The notes under the pieces were generated by a model. That model worked only from the letters and a program-made list of their open reading frames with translations, was not told where the DNA came from and searched no databases. A DNA stretch of 64,000 nt from Adhaeribacter_A terreus. Lineage in GTDB: Bacteria; Bacteroidota; Bacteroidia; Cytophagales; Hymenobacteraceae. The stretch covers positions 186,001-250,000 of the forward strand of contig NZ_JBHSKT010000005.1 of NCBI RefSeq assembly GCF_042657365.1. Reading direction: 5' to 3'. The position numbers and the translations under genes are program-made. Shown here piece by piece: positions 15,633-24,536 of the stretch (its first letter is position 1; each line of letters begins with the position of its first letter).

Positions 15633-18600
15633 ATGAGGAAAACTTTTACGCTCTGGGCCGCGCTCAGCGCTTTGTTTTTTTCTTCGGTAAACGCGCAAAC
15701 CCAAATTAAGCGTTGCGGTACCGCAGAAATAGAACAACAAATGCAACTGGCTGATCCGGCTTATAAAGCCAAGAGAGCGCAAAACGAACGGGCTATTCAG
15801 CAATACCTGAGTAACCAGGCGAATGCCAGAACCAACGTTACCCGCACCATTCCGGTAGTGTTCCACGTGGTTTATAATAATACTACCCAGAACATCTCGC
15901 AGGCGCAGATCATGTCGCAGCTGGATGTTTTAAACGATGATTTCCGCAAAATGAATGCGGATACAACTTCAATTCCCGGCCCGTTCAAGCAATTGGCCGC
16001 CGATACTGAAATTGAGTTTTGCTTAGCGAGCGTAGATCCGAATGGTCAGCCAACTACCGGTATTACCCGTACTTCTACAACTACTTCGGCATTTACGATG
16101 GCTGCTCCGCATGCTGTAAAAGCAGGAACAACAGGTGGGAAAGATCCATGGCCAAATACGCAATATTTAAATATCTGGATCTGCAACATCGCTCCTGATG
16201 CAAATGGGCAAACTCTGGGCTATGCCATGTCTCCGGGTGCCTCTCCGGCTACTGATGGCGTGGTGCTGCTTTATACTACAGTAGGAAAAGCCCCTCATAA
16301 TCCATTCCCAGGATCGGTTAATTCCGGCCGTACCGCTACACACGAAGTTGGTCATTATCTTGATCTGAGACACATCTGGGGTGATGAACCTGGCTGTGCT
16401 GCTGACGATCTGGTAACTGATACGCCACAGCAGAAGGCTGAAAATCAAGGCTGCCCTACTTTTCCGCTACTTACCGGAGCTGGTGCTTCCTGCGCTACAA
16501 CCGGCCCAGGTGCCATGTTCATGAACTACATGGATTATACCAATGATAACTGCATGCACATGTTTACCCACGGGCAAAAAGCCCGCATGATTGCAGCTCT
16601 TACAACGGCGCGTTCGGGTTTATTAACTTCTATGGCTTGCTCCAATACCCTGCGGGCTAATTTCTCGGCTAACAATACTACTATTACAGCAGGTAACGCA
16701 GTAAACTTCTTCGACAATTCTACCGGTAGCCCTACTGGTTGGTCGTGGTCATTCCCGGGTGGTACGCCAAATATTTCTACCTCGCAAAACCCGGCCAGCA
16801 TTCAATATAATGCGCCAGGAACTTACAACGTAACGCTTTCGGTAACCAAAGGAACTGCCACTGATACGCGCACTATTAACAACTTCATTACTGTTGGCAG
16901 TGCTGTTGCCTGCGCAGATACACTGAATCAACCATTCCCAGGTCCGGGGGTAATTTATGTAAGCCAAACCTCTACCGGAACTAAAAACGGTTATGTTTCA
17001 GGAAATAATGCTTACGGCCATAAAGCCAAAGCTGAAAAATTCGTGAGTGCTTCTACAACTATTAACGGTGGTTTATTTGCTTTTGGCCGCGCTAAATTTG
17101 CAAGTCCTACTTCTACTGTAACGGTTGCTGTTTGGAATGCTACCGGTACGAATGGCGCTCCGGGCACGATCATCGCCTCTAAAACTGTGCTGATCAATTC
17201 TATTGCCGCTAATGTTGCTGCAGGCCAGCTTACCAGCGTAGCGTTCAATTCGCCGGTAGCTGTAACAGGTAACTATTATATGGGTATTGTATTGCCTACT
17301 ACTGCCGGCGATACCGTTGCTTTGATTACCAATACCCACAGCGCCTCGGCACCAGCAGGTAAAGGTTGGGAGCAATTGTCTACCAATGCCTGGCAGCCTT
17401 ACTCAAACGCAACAAGCGGTTGGGGCCTGAATATTTCAAATGCTGTATTCCCGATCGTAGCTGGCGGTGCGCCGGTGGTGAGTTTTACCTCTAATTTGAA
17501 TACCGTTTGCACTGGCAATACGGTAACCTTCAATAGCAATGCTACCACAGGTGCCAATACATATAACTGGAGTTTCCCGGGTGGTACGCCAAGCACTTCT
17601 ACGCAGCCAAACCCTACCGTTACCTACAACACACCGGGTAACTATAGCGTGTCGCTTACTGCCAGCAATTCTAACTGTAATCTTACAACTACTGTAAATC
17701 AGGCAAATGCAATTAGTGTAGTTGCGCCGCCTCCAGGTCCGCCGGTTGCTAACTTTACGGTTGCCAACACTACGGTTTGCGTAGGCAGCCCGGTTACTTT
17801 CAATGGTAGTTCAACTACGGGTGCAACTGCTTATGCCTGGTTCTTCCAGGGTGGTTCGCAAACCAGCTCTACATTACAGAGCCCGGTAATAACCTACAAT
17901 AACCCGGGTACTTACAACGTAACATTAACGGCGCATGCCGGTACTGGCCCGTGTGCATTAAGCAATGCGAAAACCATTACCATAAACGTGGTGGCGTTAC
18001 CAAATGTGAATGTTACTCCGGCTTCGGCTGTAGTTTGTAATACACCTAAGCAGCTGACTGCGAGCGGCGCTTCTACGTATGCGTGGTCGCCGGCTACTGG
18101 TTTGAGTGCTACTACTGGTGCTACTGTAACTGCCAACCCAAGCGTAACTACGCTTTATACTGTAACCGGTACAACTTCTGCGGGCTGCGTTTCTACTGAT
18201 ACCGTTCGCGTAATTGTGCCAAACGTTACAGCAGATTTCACGCCGAGCGGCAAGTATTTCGATTTCCGTAACGGTGCAGCTACCGTTACTTTCACCAACC
18301 ATTCAACTAACGGAACGTTCTTCCTGTGGAACTTTGGTGAACCAGGGCTGAGTACTGCCAATACAGATACACTGCATACCCCACTGCCGGTTACGTATCC
18401 TTACACCGGTACTTTTATTGTAACCCTTAAAGTTTCGGCAAATGGTTGCACCGAAATTCATAAAGATACCATTGTGGTGCGGAATACAACCGGTCTGGAT
18501 GAAGCTTTCGACAGAGGTCTGATCAAGATCTATCCTAACCCGGCTAAAAATTACCTGCAGGTTGAAATTCCGGCTACTGAAAAAGTAACGACTATTCAGC

Positions 18601-18752
18601 TTATCAATTCTATTGGCCAGGTAATTGCGAAACAGAAACCGGATGCCGGAACAACCCGCTTAAACGTGGCAAACCTGCCGGCTGGTATCTATTTCGTGAA
18701 AATTACGAATGCCCAGGGCAGTATAATTAAGAAAATAAGTATTGAGCAGTAA
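15633..18752 (+). CDS. Secreted M43-family zinc metalloprotease with PKD domains and T9SS type A sorting domain
   Basis: The 1039-residue protein begins with a signal peptide (MRKTFTLWAALSALFFSSVNA). A pregnancy-associated-plasma-protein-A-like (M43) catalytic domain follows: TIPVVFHVVYN, the zinc motif HEVGHYLDLRH (HExxHxxxxxH, first His at about residue 237) and the Met-turn MNYMDYT. After it come a PKD domain, a jelly-roll-like segment, two further PKD-type domains (YNWSFPGGTP, YAWFFQGG), an Ig-like module (YAWSPATGLS) and a last PKD-like domain. It ends in a type A sorting domain (IYPNPAKNYLQVEI, LPAGIYFVKI). It is an exported peptidase; the substrate is unknown. The next downstream gene encodes a shorter paralogue. 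Confidence 0.93.
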   Translation: MRKTFTLWAALSALFFSSVNAQTQIKRCGTAEIEQQMQLADPAYKAKRAQNERAIQQYLSNQANARTNVTRTIPVVFHVVYNNTTQNISQAQIMSQLDVLNDDFRKMNADTTSIPGPFKQLAADTEIEFCLASVDPNGQPTTGITRTSTTTSAFTMAAPHAVKAGTTGGKDPWPNTQYLNIWICNIAPDANGQTLGYAMSPGASPATDGVVLLYTTVGKAPHNPFPGSVNSGRTATHEVGHYLDLRHIWGDEPGCAADDLVTDTPQQKAENQGCPTFPLLTGAGASCATTGPGAMFMNYMDYTNDNCMHMFTHGQKARMIAALTTARSGLLTSMACSNTLRANFSANNTTITAGNAVNFFDNSTGSPTGWSWSFPGGTPNISTSQNPASIQYNAPGTYNVTLSVTKGTATDTRTINNFITVGSAVACADTLNQPFPGPGVIYVSQTSTGTKNGYVSGNNAYGHKAKAEKFVSASTTINGGLFAFGRAKFASPTSTVTVAVWNATGTNGAPGTIIASKTVLINSIAANVAAGQLTSVAFNSPVAVTGNYYMGIVLPTTAGDTVALITNTHSASAPAGKGWEQLSTNAWQPYSNATSGWGLNISNAVFPIVAGGAPVVSFTSNLNTVCTGNTVTFNSNATTGANTYNWSFPGGTPSTSTQPNPTVTYNTPGNYSVSLTASNSNCNLTTTVNQANAISVVAPPPGPPVANFTVANTTVCVGSPVTFNGSSTTGATAYAWFFQGGSQTSSTLQSPVITYNNPGTYNVTLTAHAGTGPCALSNAKTITINVVALPNVNVTPASAVVCNTPKQLTASGASTYAWSPATGLSATTGATVTANPSVTTLYTVTGTTSAGCVSTDTVRVIVPNVTADFTPSGKYFDFRNGAATVTFTNHSTNGTFFLWNFGEPGLSTANTDTLHTPLPVTYPYTGTFIVTLKVSANGCTEIHKDTIVVRNTTGLDEAFDRGLIKIYPNPAKNYLQVEIPATEKVTTIQLINSIGQVIAKQKPDAGTTRLNVANLPAGIYFVKITNAQGSIIKKISIEQ

Positions 18753-18779
18753 AACGCTATTGTTTTTTAGTAAAAAAGG
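18751..18779 (+). repeat. TA-core element, forward, overlapping a stop codon
   Basis: AAAACGCTATTGTTTT, then TTAGTAAAAAAGG. It overlaps the protease stop codon and merges with the terminator. Confidence 0.75.
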
Positions 18780-18802
18780 CAGCCATTTGGCTGCCTTTTT
18801 TG
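18772..18802 (+). terminator. Terminator of the first M43 protease gene
   Basis: AAAAAAGGCAGCC/GGCTGCCTTTTTT hairpin 20 bp after the stop. Confidence 0.88.
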
Positions 18803-18933
18803 TTTTAAGTAAACACTGTTTTTCCGGGAGAAAATACAGGAATATTTTGCGGCTTTTTTTGAAAAGCATTTCAGCTAAAGCCGTAATTTTCGCGTATCAA
18901 AACCGGTGGGAGCCAACCAATATTGCTGCAACT

Positions 18934-20427
18934 ATGATAAAGACTTTTACGCTGCTTTTTGCTACCGTTTTTTGCCTCTGTTTTACCACGCGCGCGCAGG
19001 AAACGATGCAAAGCCGCAATTGCGCTACCGATGAAGTAAATGCGCTACTTGGGCAAAACCAACCCGAATATAAAAATGCGTTGCAGGAAGTAGAAAAGGC
19101 GGCGGCGCTTTATTTGCAGAACCGATCAGGCCAGCGCACCAACAGTTTAGGCGATACCATTCCGGTGGTTTTCCATGTGCTGTATAATACGGTGCAGCAA
19201 AATATTTCTGACCTGCAAATACAATCGCAGCTGGATGTTCTGAACGAAGATTTTAACCGCCGCAACCCCGATGCCAGCAATACGCCGGCCGCTTTTCAAA
19301 GTGTGGCTGGTAACCCGCAGGTATATTTCTGTTTAGCCTCGCTCGACCCTGAAGGCAGACCAACCAACGGCATTACGCGCACCCAAACCTCCCAGACTTC
19401 CTTCGAATTTACCGAGAATAAGATGAAATTTACGGCGCAGGGCGGCCACGATGCCTGGGACCGGAACTTGTACCTCAATATCTGGATCTGTAACCTTGCC
19501 AACAACATTTTAGGTTTTGCGCAATTCCCCGGCGGGCCGGCGAATACCGATGGCGTGGTGCTTTTTTACCGAACCGTAGGCCGCACGCCGCTGAATCCGT
19601 TTCCTGGTCCCTATAATCGAGGCCGCACCGGTACGCACGAAGTAGGCCACTGGCTGGGATTGCGGCACATCTGGGGCGAAGCCGATAAGAGTTGTACCGA
19701 TTCCGATTTTATTACCGACACTCCAAACCAGGATGGCCAATCTTCAGGTTGCCCGGCTTTCCCGAGAATTTCCTGCAATAATGGCCCGGCCGGCGATATG
19801 TTCATGAATTACATGGATTATACCAACGATGCCTGCATGAATTTATTTACGGTCGGCCAAGTAGAGCGAATGAATGCGGTGCTGCATACTTCACGCGCAG
19901 CCCTGCTGCAATCTAACACCTGTAGCAATGTTCTGAACGCAGATTTCAGGGCAATACCCGATGCTATTTTCCCCGGCCAGACCACCGATTTTTTCTATTA
20001 TTCCAACGGCCGCCAACCTGCCACATTCAGCTGGGTTTTTGAAGGCGGCACACCGCGAACTTCCACGCAGAAAGATCCGCAGGATATTCACTACGACGCA
20101 CCGGGAGCCTATACGGTTACGCTCACCGTTACAGATGCGCGCGGCTCCGATACTGAAACGAAGATCGGTTATTTGAAAGTAACGGAAAACGAACTGCAAC
20201 TTTATCCGAACCCGGCCGACAGAATACTTACCATTGGCGCCCCAGCCGATCAGAAGCTTACAGAAGTGGGTATTTTTAACTCCATAGGGCAACTGATAAG
20301 AAAGTATCCGGCGGAAGAACGCACGCTTACAGTAGAAGTACGCGATCTGCCCAAAGGTTTATACGTAGTACGCGGTATTACGAACCGGAACGAAAACTTT
20401 GGCCAGCTTTTACTGATCTTTCACTAA
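18934..20427 (+). CDS. Secreted M43-family zinc metalloprotease with T9SS type A sorting domain
   Basis: The ATG at 18934 gives a proper signal peptide (MIKTFTLLFATVFCLCFTTRA); the in-frame extension upstream runs through the preceding terminator and is rejected. The 497-residue product is a paralogue of the gene before it: TIPVVFHVLYN, zinc motif HEVGHWLGLRH (first His at about residue 235) and Met-turn MNYMDYT. It has one PKD domain (FSWVFEGGTP, YDAPGAYTVTLTV) and a type A sorting domain (LYPNPADRILTIG, LPKGLYVVRG). The spacer and three further modules of the larger paralogue are missing. It is exported by the type IX system, with unknown substrate. Confidence 0.93.
   Translation: MIKTFTLLFATVFCLCFTTRAQETMQSRNCATDEVNALLGQNQPEYKNALQEVEKAAALYLQNRSGQRTNSLGDTIPVVFHVLYNTVQQNISDLQIQSQLDVLNEDFNRRNPDASNTPAAFQSVAGNPQVYFCLASLDPEGRPTNGITRTQTSQTSFEFTENKMKFTAQGGHDAWDRNLYLNIWICNLANNILGFAQFPGGPANTDGVVLFYRTVGRTPLNPFPGPYNRGRTGTHEVGHWLGLRHIWGEADKSCTDSDFITDTPNQDGQSSGCPAFPRISCNNGPAGDMFMNYMDYTNDACMNLFTVGQVERMNAVLHTSRAALLQSNTCSNVLNADFRAIPDAIFPGQTTDFFYYSNGRQPATFSWVFEGGTPRTSTQKDPQDIHYDAPGAYTVTLTVTDARGSDTETKIGYLKVTENELQLYPNPADRILTIGAPADQKLTEVGIFNSIGQLIRKYPAEERTLTVEVRDLPKGLYVVRGITNRNENFGQLLLIFH
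18943..18973 (-). repeat. TA-core element match inside signal-peptide codons
   Basis: ACTTTTACGC arm, then TGCTTTTTGCTACCGTTTTT, encoding TFTLLFATVF. Possibly coincidental. Confidence 0.35.
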
Positions 20428-20432
20428 GCCCC

Positions 20433-20463
20433 ACTTTTTAAGCCTCAAACCCTACCGTTTTTT
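20433..20463 (-). repeat. TA-core element, reverse, immediately before a start codon
   Basis: ACTTTTTAAGCC arm, then TCAAACCCTACCGTTTTT. It starts 5 bp after one stop codon and ends 2 bp before the next ATG, filling the gap. Confidence 0.8.
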
Positions 20464-20465
20464 GT

Positions 20466-21005
20466 ATGGAGAATTCAGTTAGAGACCGGATAAATGTTAT
20501 TCAGGGCGATATTACAAGGTTGCAAACCGATGCCATTGTAAACGCCGCGAACACTTCTTTGCTGGGTGGTGGCGGCATAGATGGCGCTATTCATAGGGCT
20601 GGTGGTCCGGAAATTCTGAAAGCCTGCCGGGAAATTGTGGATAAGCAAGGCTGTTGCCCCACCGGAGAAGCTGTAATTACCACCGCCGGAAACATGGCTG
20701 CCAAATTCGTGATCCATACGGTTGGGCCGGTGTGGCATGGCGGCGACCGGAACGAAGCAGAAAAACTGGCAAGTTGCTACCGGAACAGTTTAAAACTGGC
20801 GCAGGAAAATGCCTGTAAAACCGTTGCTTTTCCAAATATCAGCACGGGTGTTTACGGTTATCCAAAAGCCGGCGCGGCCCAAATTGCAATGAAAGAAACG
20901 GTAGCCTTTTTACAGCAAAATCCGCAGCCGGAAACCGTTACCTTCGTTTGTTTCGATGAAGAAAATTTACATTTATACCAGGATCTGCTGCAGAAATTGC
21001 CGTAA
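20466..21005 (+). CDS. Macro-domain O-acetyl-ADP-ribose deacetylase
   Basis: The 179-residue protein is a stand-alone macro domain of the YmdB/MacroD type. Motifs are INVIQGDITRLQTDAIVNAAN, LLGGGGIDGAIHRAGG (the substrate-binding Gly-rich loop), GCCPTGEAVITTAG, FVIHTVGPVWHGG and FPNISTGVYGYP. The family hydrolyses O-acetyl-ADP-ribose or removes ADP-ribose from proteins. It acts in the cytoplasm. The whole gap to the upstream protease gene is one TA-core element, which could hold the promoter or the ribosome-binding region; no Shine-Dalgarno sequence is seen. Confidence 0.93.
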   Translation: MENSVRDRINVIQGDITRLQTDAIVNAANTSLLGGGGIDGAIHRAGGPEILKACREIVDKQGCCPTGEAVITTAGNMAAKFVIHTVGPVWHGGDRNEAEKLASCYRNSLKLAQENACKTVAFPNISTGVYGYPKAGAAQIAMKETVAFLQQNPQPETVTFVCFDEENLHLYQDLLQKLP

Positions 21006-21033
21006 AAACGCTATGGTTTTAGCCTTAAAAAGT
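21004..21033 (+). repeat. TA-core element, forward, overlapping a stop codon
   Basis: AAAACGCTATGGTTTT, then AGCCTTAAAAAGT: a near-perfect copy that shares bases with the macro-domain stop codon. Confidence 0.88.
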
Positions 21034-21065
21034 AAAAGCCCGACGATTTATTGCCGGGCTTTTTT
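21034..21065. terminator. Bidirectional terminator
   Basis: AAAAGCCCG/CGGGCTTTTTT hairpin between convergent genes, directly after a TA-core element. Confidence 0.85.
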
Positions 21066-21093
21066 GTGTTTCTTATTAAATTTCAGGACTGAA

Positions 21094-24084
21094 TTATTTA
21101 TTCAATACGATCTTCACCTGGGTAACGTCCTGGGCGGTAATCAGGCGCACGAGGTAAACGCCGGCCGGTAAATCTCTGCCATCAATTTCATAAGCGTGTT
21201 GTCTTTCATCCATGTTAAGGCCTTCGTCAATCACCTTTATTAAAGATCCTTTCATATCCAGCAATTCCACTTTGTAATTCCCGGCATACGATAGGGTAAA
21301 GCTCAGATTTGTAATGGAGCCAAACGGGTTGGGCTGTACTTTTATACCAGATACCAGCAGGTGTTTATCAACCCTTGTTGCTGTTTGCGAACCGAGGTAT
21401 TTTTTGTTGGCAAAAACGATCAGCACATCCTGGTTGAACCGAACTGCATTGCCAGCGGCATCGGTAATGGTCTGTGTATTATCTGAACTTGGGTTTTGAA
21501 TGGAAATAAAGCCATACCGATAATCAGGGCTAAAAGTAAGGCCGGTTGGTTCGGCTTCAAACGGAGTGGTCATAAACAATTCTACTTTTGGGTTTGCCGG
21601 CGTATGGTCCGGGCGAACCACCCACAGATTGGCCCGGTCAGCATCCTGCATTACCCATAAGTTACCGTCGCCATCAAAAGCCATGTTGTCTACACCTACT
21701 CCCCAATCTTCCGCCTGCACGCCACTGCCATAATTAATATTATAGAATCTCCTGGTTACCCATGGTTCCAGTTCAGATATGGTTGAGCCATTATCTTTGA
21801 ACCGCCAGATAGTGCCTGATTTTGTTTCGGCAAAATAGATTTTACCATCCCGGCTAATTTCAAGTTCTTCCAGTCCATTCCACTTTGTTCCTCCCAGGTT
21901 ATAGGCAGTAGTTGAAACATTGTTCCTTTCGGCTTTTGTAGCATTTGGCACTTTGATCCAAACTCCGGTTGTAAGTGAATTATTATCTCTGTCTAATACA
22001 AAAAGATCGCCGGCAGATAAGTTGCCGGCCTGGGTGGCCACGAACTTATAAACGCATTTGGTATTGCCATCTTCGGTAAAATAAGCCGTTTTTCTATCGG
22101 GCATAAGCGCCATGTTTTCGTGCCGCATACGGCCCATTGCCCAAAGCTTATCGCGCGAACCATTGCCGTCGTAATCGGGTATCAGGCCGGTTGCCGGGTC
22201 TATTTCTACCAGCCATCCCACATCCTGGTAACCATCGTTATTATTATCGCCGCTGGAAGTGCTTTCTTCTGCTGTAATTACAGTACCCCAGGGAGTAACC
22301 ATGCCGCTGCAGTTTCTTTCGCTGCGCACCACCACCGGGGCAAAACTAATTCTTTTTGTGCCGGTAACGTTCCAGAGCATAGAGGTTGCATTCAGGTTAA
22401 GATCTAAAACGGAAACTTCTCCCGGCGTTCTTTCGTGGTTTAGGGAAAGATACCCCAGGGTGCTGCTGCCGTTTATGGGTACGTAGCCCGCAAAGTCGAA
22501 ATTACCCGGAATTGTGCCGGCCGGACCGGTTGTATAAGGCGTAATTCGCTCTTTGGCTAAAAGCTGAAATCTATGCGTGGCAGTAGGGTATGTAATTACC
22601 TGGGTCTGGCCAACCGGCCTTACCGAAGTAAAGCAACCAATATTATCTGAATTGTTCGGGCCGCAATAGCCATTAATAGGAATCTGGCTGAAAGTAGCGG
22701 TAATGTTCTTGTTGCTGTTCATTTTTACCGTCAGCGGATTAGCAGTTTCTGTTGTATCGCCGCTCCAGCCATCGAACTGAAAGCCAGGGCTTGGGGAAGC
22801 TGTAACCGTTACGGTTGCACCGGGCGCGTAAGAAGGCAGATCCGGATTTTTAGTTACGTTACCGCTGCCAACCACTGAAACATTTAAAAGGAACTGCCCC
22901 GGTATTTGTATAAAGTTCGCCGTAATGTTTTTATTGCTGTTCATTTTTACGGTGATCGGATTTGTTGTTTCAGTAGTATCACCTGTCCACCCATCGAACT
23001 GGAAACCCGGAGCCGGCATGGCAGTGAGCGTTACCGTAGAGCCGGCATCGTAAGTAGGCTGGTCCGGACTTTTTGTAACGTTTCCGCTACCGTTTACGGT
23101 AATGTTCAGGTTATATTGAACCGGCAAAGCTGAAAAAGTAGCCGTAATATTTTTGTTACTGCTCATGGTAACGCTGAGCGGGTTGGTTGTTCCGGTAGCA
23201 TCGCCACTCCAGCCATCGAACCGGAAACCGGGATCTGGCGTGGCAGTGAGCATAACCGTAGAGCCACTGGTATAAGTAGCCTGATCCGGACTTTTTGATA
23301 CTGAACCGCTACCGTTTATAGTTAAATTCAGATTGTACTGAATGGGTATTAGCGAGAAATTAGCTGTAATATTCTTAGTGGTATTCATGGTAACCGTTAG
23401 CGGATTGGTCGTTCCGGTAGCGTTGCCAGACCAGCCATCGAACTGGTAACCCGGATCTGGAGTTGCAGTTAGCGTTACGGTAGAGCCGGTAGCATAAGAA
23501 GTCTGATTCGGATTTTTAGCAACATTTCCGCTGCCGTTTATGGTAACGTTTAAGTTTACCTGGGTTTGGTTTATTACAGAAAAAATTATTGTTAACGGCG
23601 TGCCTGGGGTTCCTTGTCTGTTTTTACCTGTATAGGGCTGTGCTGTTAAGGTATATGAACCTAATGGCGGTGTCCAGCTGCTATAGTTGCCGCTATTATC
23701 GCCTTGTAACGAATAATGCGGGCCGCTTTCATCGGAACGGGTTTTTGATTGCGCGCCGGTAAGCGTAAAATAAACACTGCCTACTATAGAAGGATTGGTT
23801 ACCGCCTGAACATTGAGTTTTTGAGTAGGCAGCGTAGCCAGGTTCACTACCGAGCCTGAAGTTAATGGTTGAATAATGTTATCTGCCGAGGCATTGATAA
23901 GATTGAAACTGGTTACACTTTGGGTTTGTGCTTTACAAGTTTCAGGTTTTAGAAAGGTGCATAATAGGAAAAATAGTAGAATAGGAACTGGCGATGAATA
24001 ATCTGGAAGTTTTTTGCCTGTAAAATTGTTGTTATTTAATGTTTTATTGGCTGTTGATTTTAATTTGTACTGTAATTCTTGCAT
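21094..24084 (-). CDS. PhoX-like secreted protein with four InlB-type repeats and T9SS type A sorting domain
   Basis: The 996-residue protein has a long n-region and a hydrophobic helix (PVPILLFFLLCTF, about residues 33-45). After a domain shared with its paralogue come four 70-residue repeats of the InlB B/divergent type, with GSGNV.K.P, GSTVTLTA.P.PG, FDGWSGD.T and NKNITA.F. A PhoX/DUF839-type beta-propeller of about 450 residues follows: RNCSGMVTPWGTVITAEE, DGYQDVGWLVEIDP, RHENMAL, ADRANLWVVRPDH and PTGLTFSPDYRYGFISIQ. These include the Cys and Glu positions that bind the Fe-Ca cofactor in PhoX. It ends in a sorting domain (VQPNPFGSITNLSF, LPAGVYLVRL). Phosphatase activity is inferred only from the fold. 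Confidence 0.9.
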   Translation of the reverse strand: MQELQYKLKSTANKTLNNNNFTGKKLPDYSSPVPILLFFLLCTFLKPETCKAQTQSVTSFNLINASADNIIQPLTSGSVVNLATLPTQKLNVQAVTNPSIVGSVYFTLTGAQSKTRSDESGPHYSLQGDNSGNYSSWTPPLGSYTLTAQPYTGKNRQGTPGTPLTIIFSVINQTQVNLNVTINGSGNVAKNPNQTSYATGSTVTLTATPDPGYQFDGWSGNATGTTNPLTVTMNTTKNITANFSLIPIQYNLNLTINGSGSVSKSPDQATYTSGSTVMLTATPDPGFRFDGWSGDATGTTNPLSVTMSSNKNITATFSALPVQYNLNITVNGSGNVTKSPDQPTYDAGSTVTLTAMPAPGFQFDGWTGDTTETTNPITVKMNSNKNITANFIQIPGQFLLNVSVVGSGNVTKNPDLPSYAPGATVTVTASPSPGFQFDGWSGDTTETANPLTVKMNSNKNITATFSQIPINGYCGPNNSDNIGCFTSVRPVGQTQVITYPTATHRFQLLAKERITPYTTGPAGTIPGNFDFAGYVPINGSSTLGYLSLNHERTPGEVSVLDLNLNATSMLWNVTGTKRISFAPVVVRSERNCSGMVTPWGTVITAEESTSSGDNNNDGYQDVGWLVEIDPATGLIPDYDGNGSRDKLWAMGRMRHENMALMPDRKTAYFTEDGNTKCVYKFVATQAGNLSAGDLFVLDRDNNSLTTGVWIKVPNATKAERNNVSTTAYNLGGTKWNGLEELEISRDGKIYFAETKSGTIWRFKDNGSTISELEPWVTRRFYNINYGSGVQAEDWGVGVDNMAFDGDGNLWVMQDADRANLWVVRPDHTPANPKVELFMTTPFEAEPTGLTFSPDYRYGFISIQNPSSDNTQTITDAAGNAVRFNQDVLIVFANKKYLGSQTATRVDKHLLVSGIKVQPNPFGSITNLSFTLSYAGNYKVELLDMKGSLIKVIDEGLNMDERQHAYEIDGRDLPAGVYLVRLITAQDVTQVKIVLNK

Positions 24085-24420
24085 AAAAGTAGGAGTAAAA
24101 GAACTGAAGAAAACCTAAGCATTAGTGATTCACGATAAAGAAGGGCGATAGCGAAAAATGTCTGTTGGGCCAAAGCATTGCTAAAGCACAGGCAGGAGAA
24201 TACTAACTGATCTCGTACAAGATTAAGATTTGGAAGGGAAGAGGGAAAAAGTACTGCGTAAAATAAGAAAATAATGCTTTGTGAATGGATGCGACTGAAA
24301 CTGAATACGTTCCGGAAATGGATTATGATAATTTTTTATCCGTTTATTTCAGATAAAATGGTGAATCGCTCAAAAGTAACCGAGAGGAGTATAGAAATTT
24401 AAGTGGTCTCATCTAATACC

Positions 24421-24450
24421 AAAAACGCTATGTTTTTTAACCAGAAAAGT
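24421..24450 (+). repeat. TA-core element, forward
   Basis: AAAAACGCTATGTTTTTT, then AACCAGAAAAGT. The arm is part of the adjoining hairpin stem. Confidence 0.8.
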
Positions 24451-24482
24451 GGAGTAACCTTCATGTTGCTCCACTTTTCTGG
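24441..24482 (-). terminator. Hairpin downstream of the second PhoX-like gene
   Basis: CCAGAAAAGTGGAG (24441-24454) and CTCCACTTTTCTGG (24469-24482) are exact 14-bp arms. The position is 54 bp beyond the stop at 24537. Confidence 0.75.
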
Positions 24483-24536
24483 TTTCCATTTCTTATAAAT
24501 AAAGCTGCTGGAATTCCTGTAAAGGCTATCAATAAG

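Larger units (their letters stand above)
24085..24536. other. AT-rich intergenic region (no gene)
   Basis: In this 452-bp gap only a forward TA-core element and the terminator at 24441 are recognised. The rest (24085-24420) shows no gene, repeat or promoter I can name. Confidence 0.6.
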
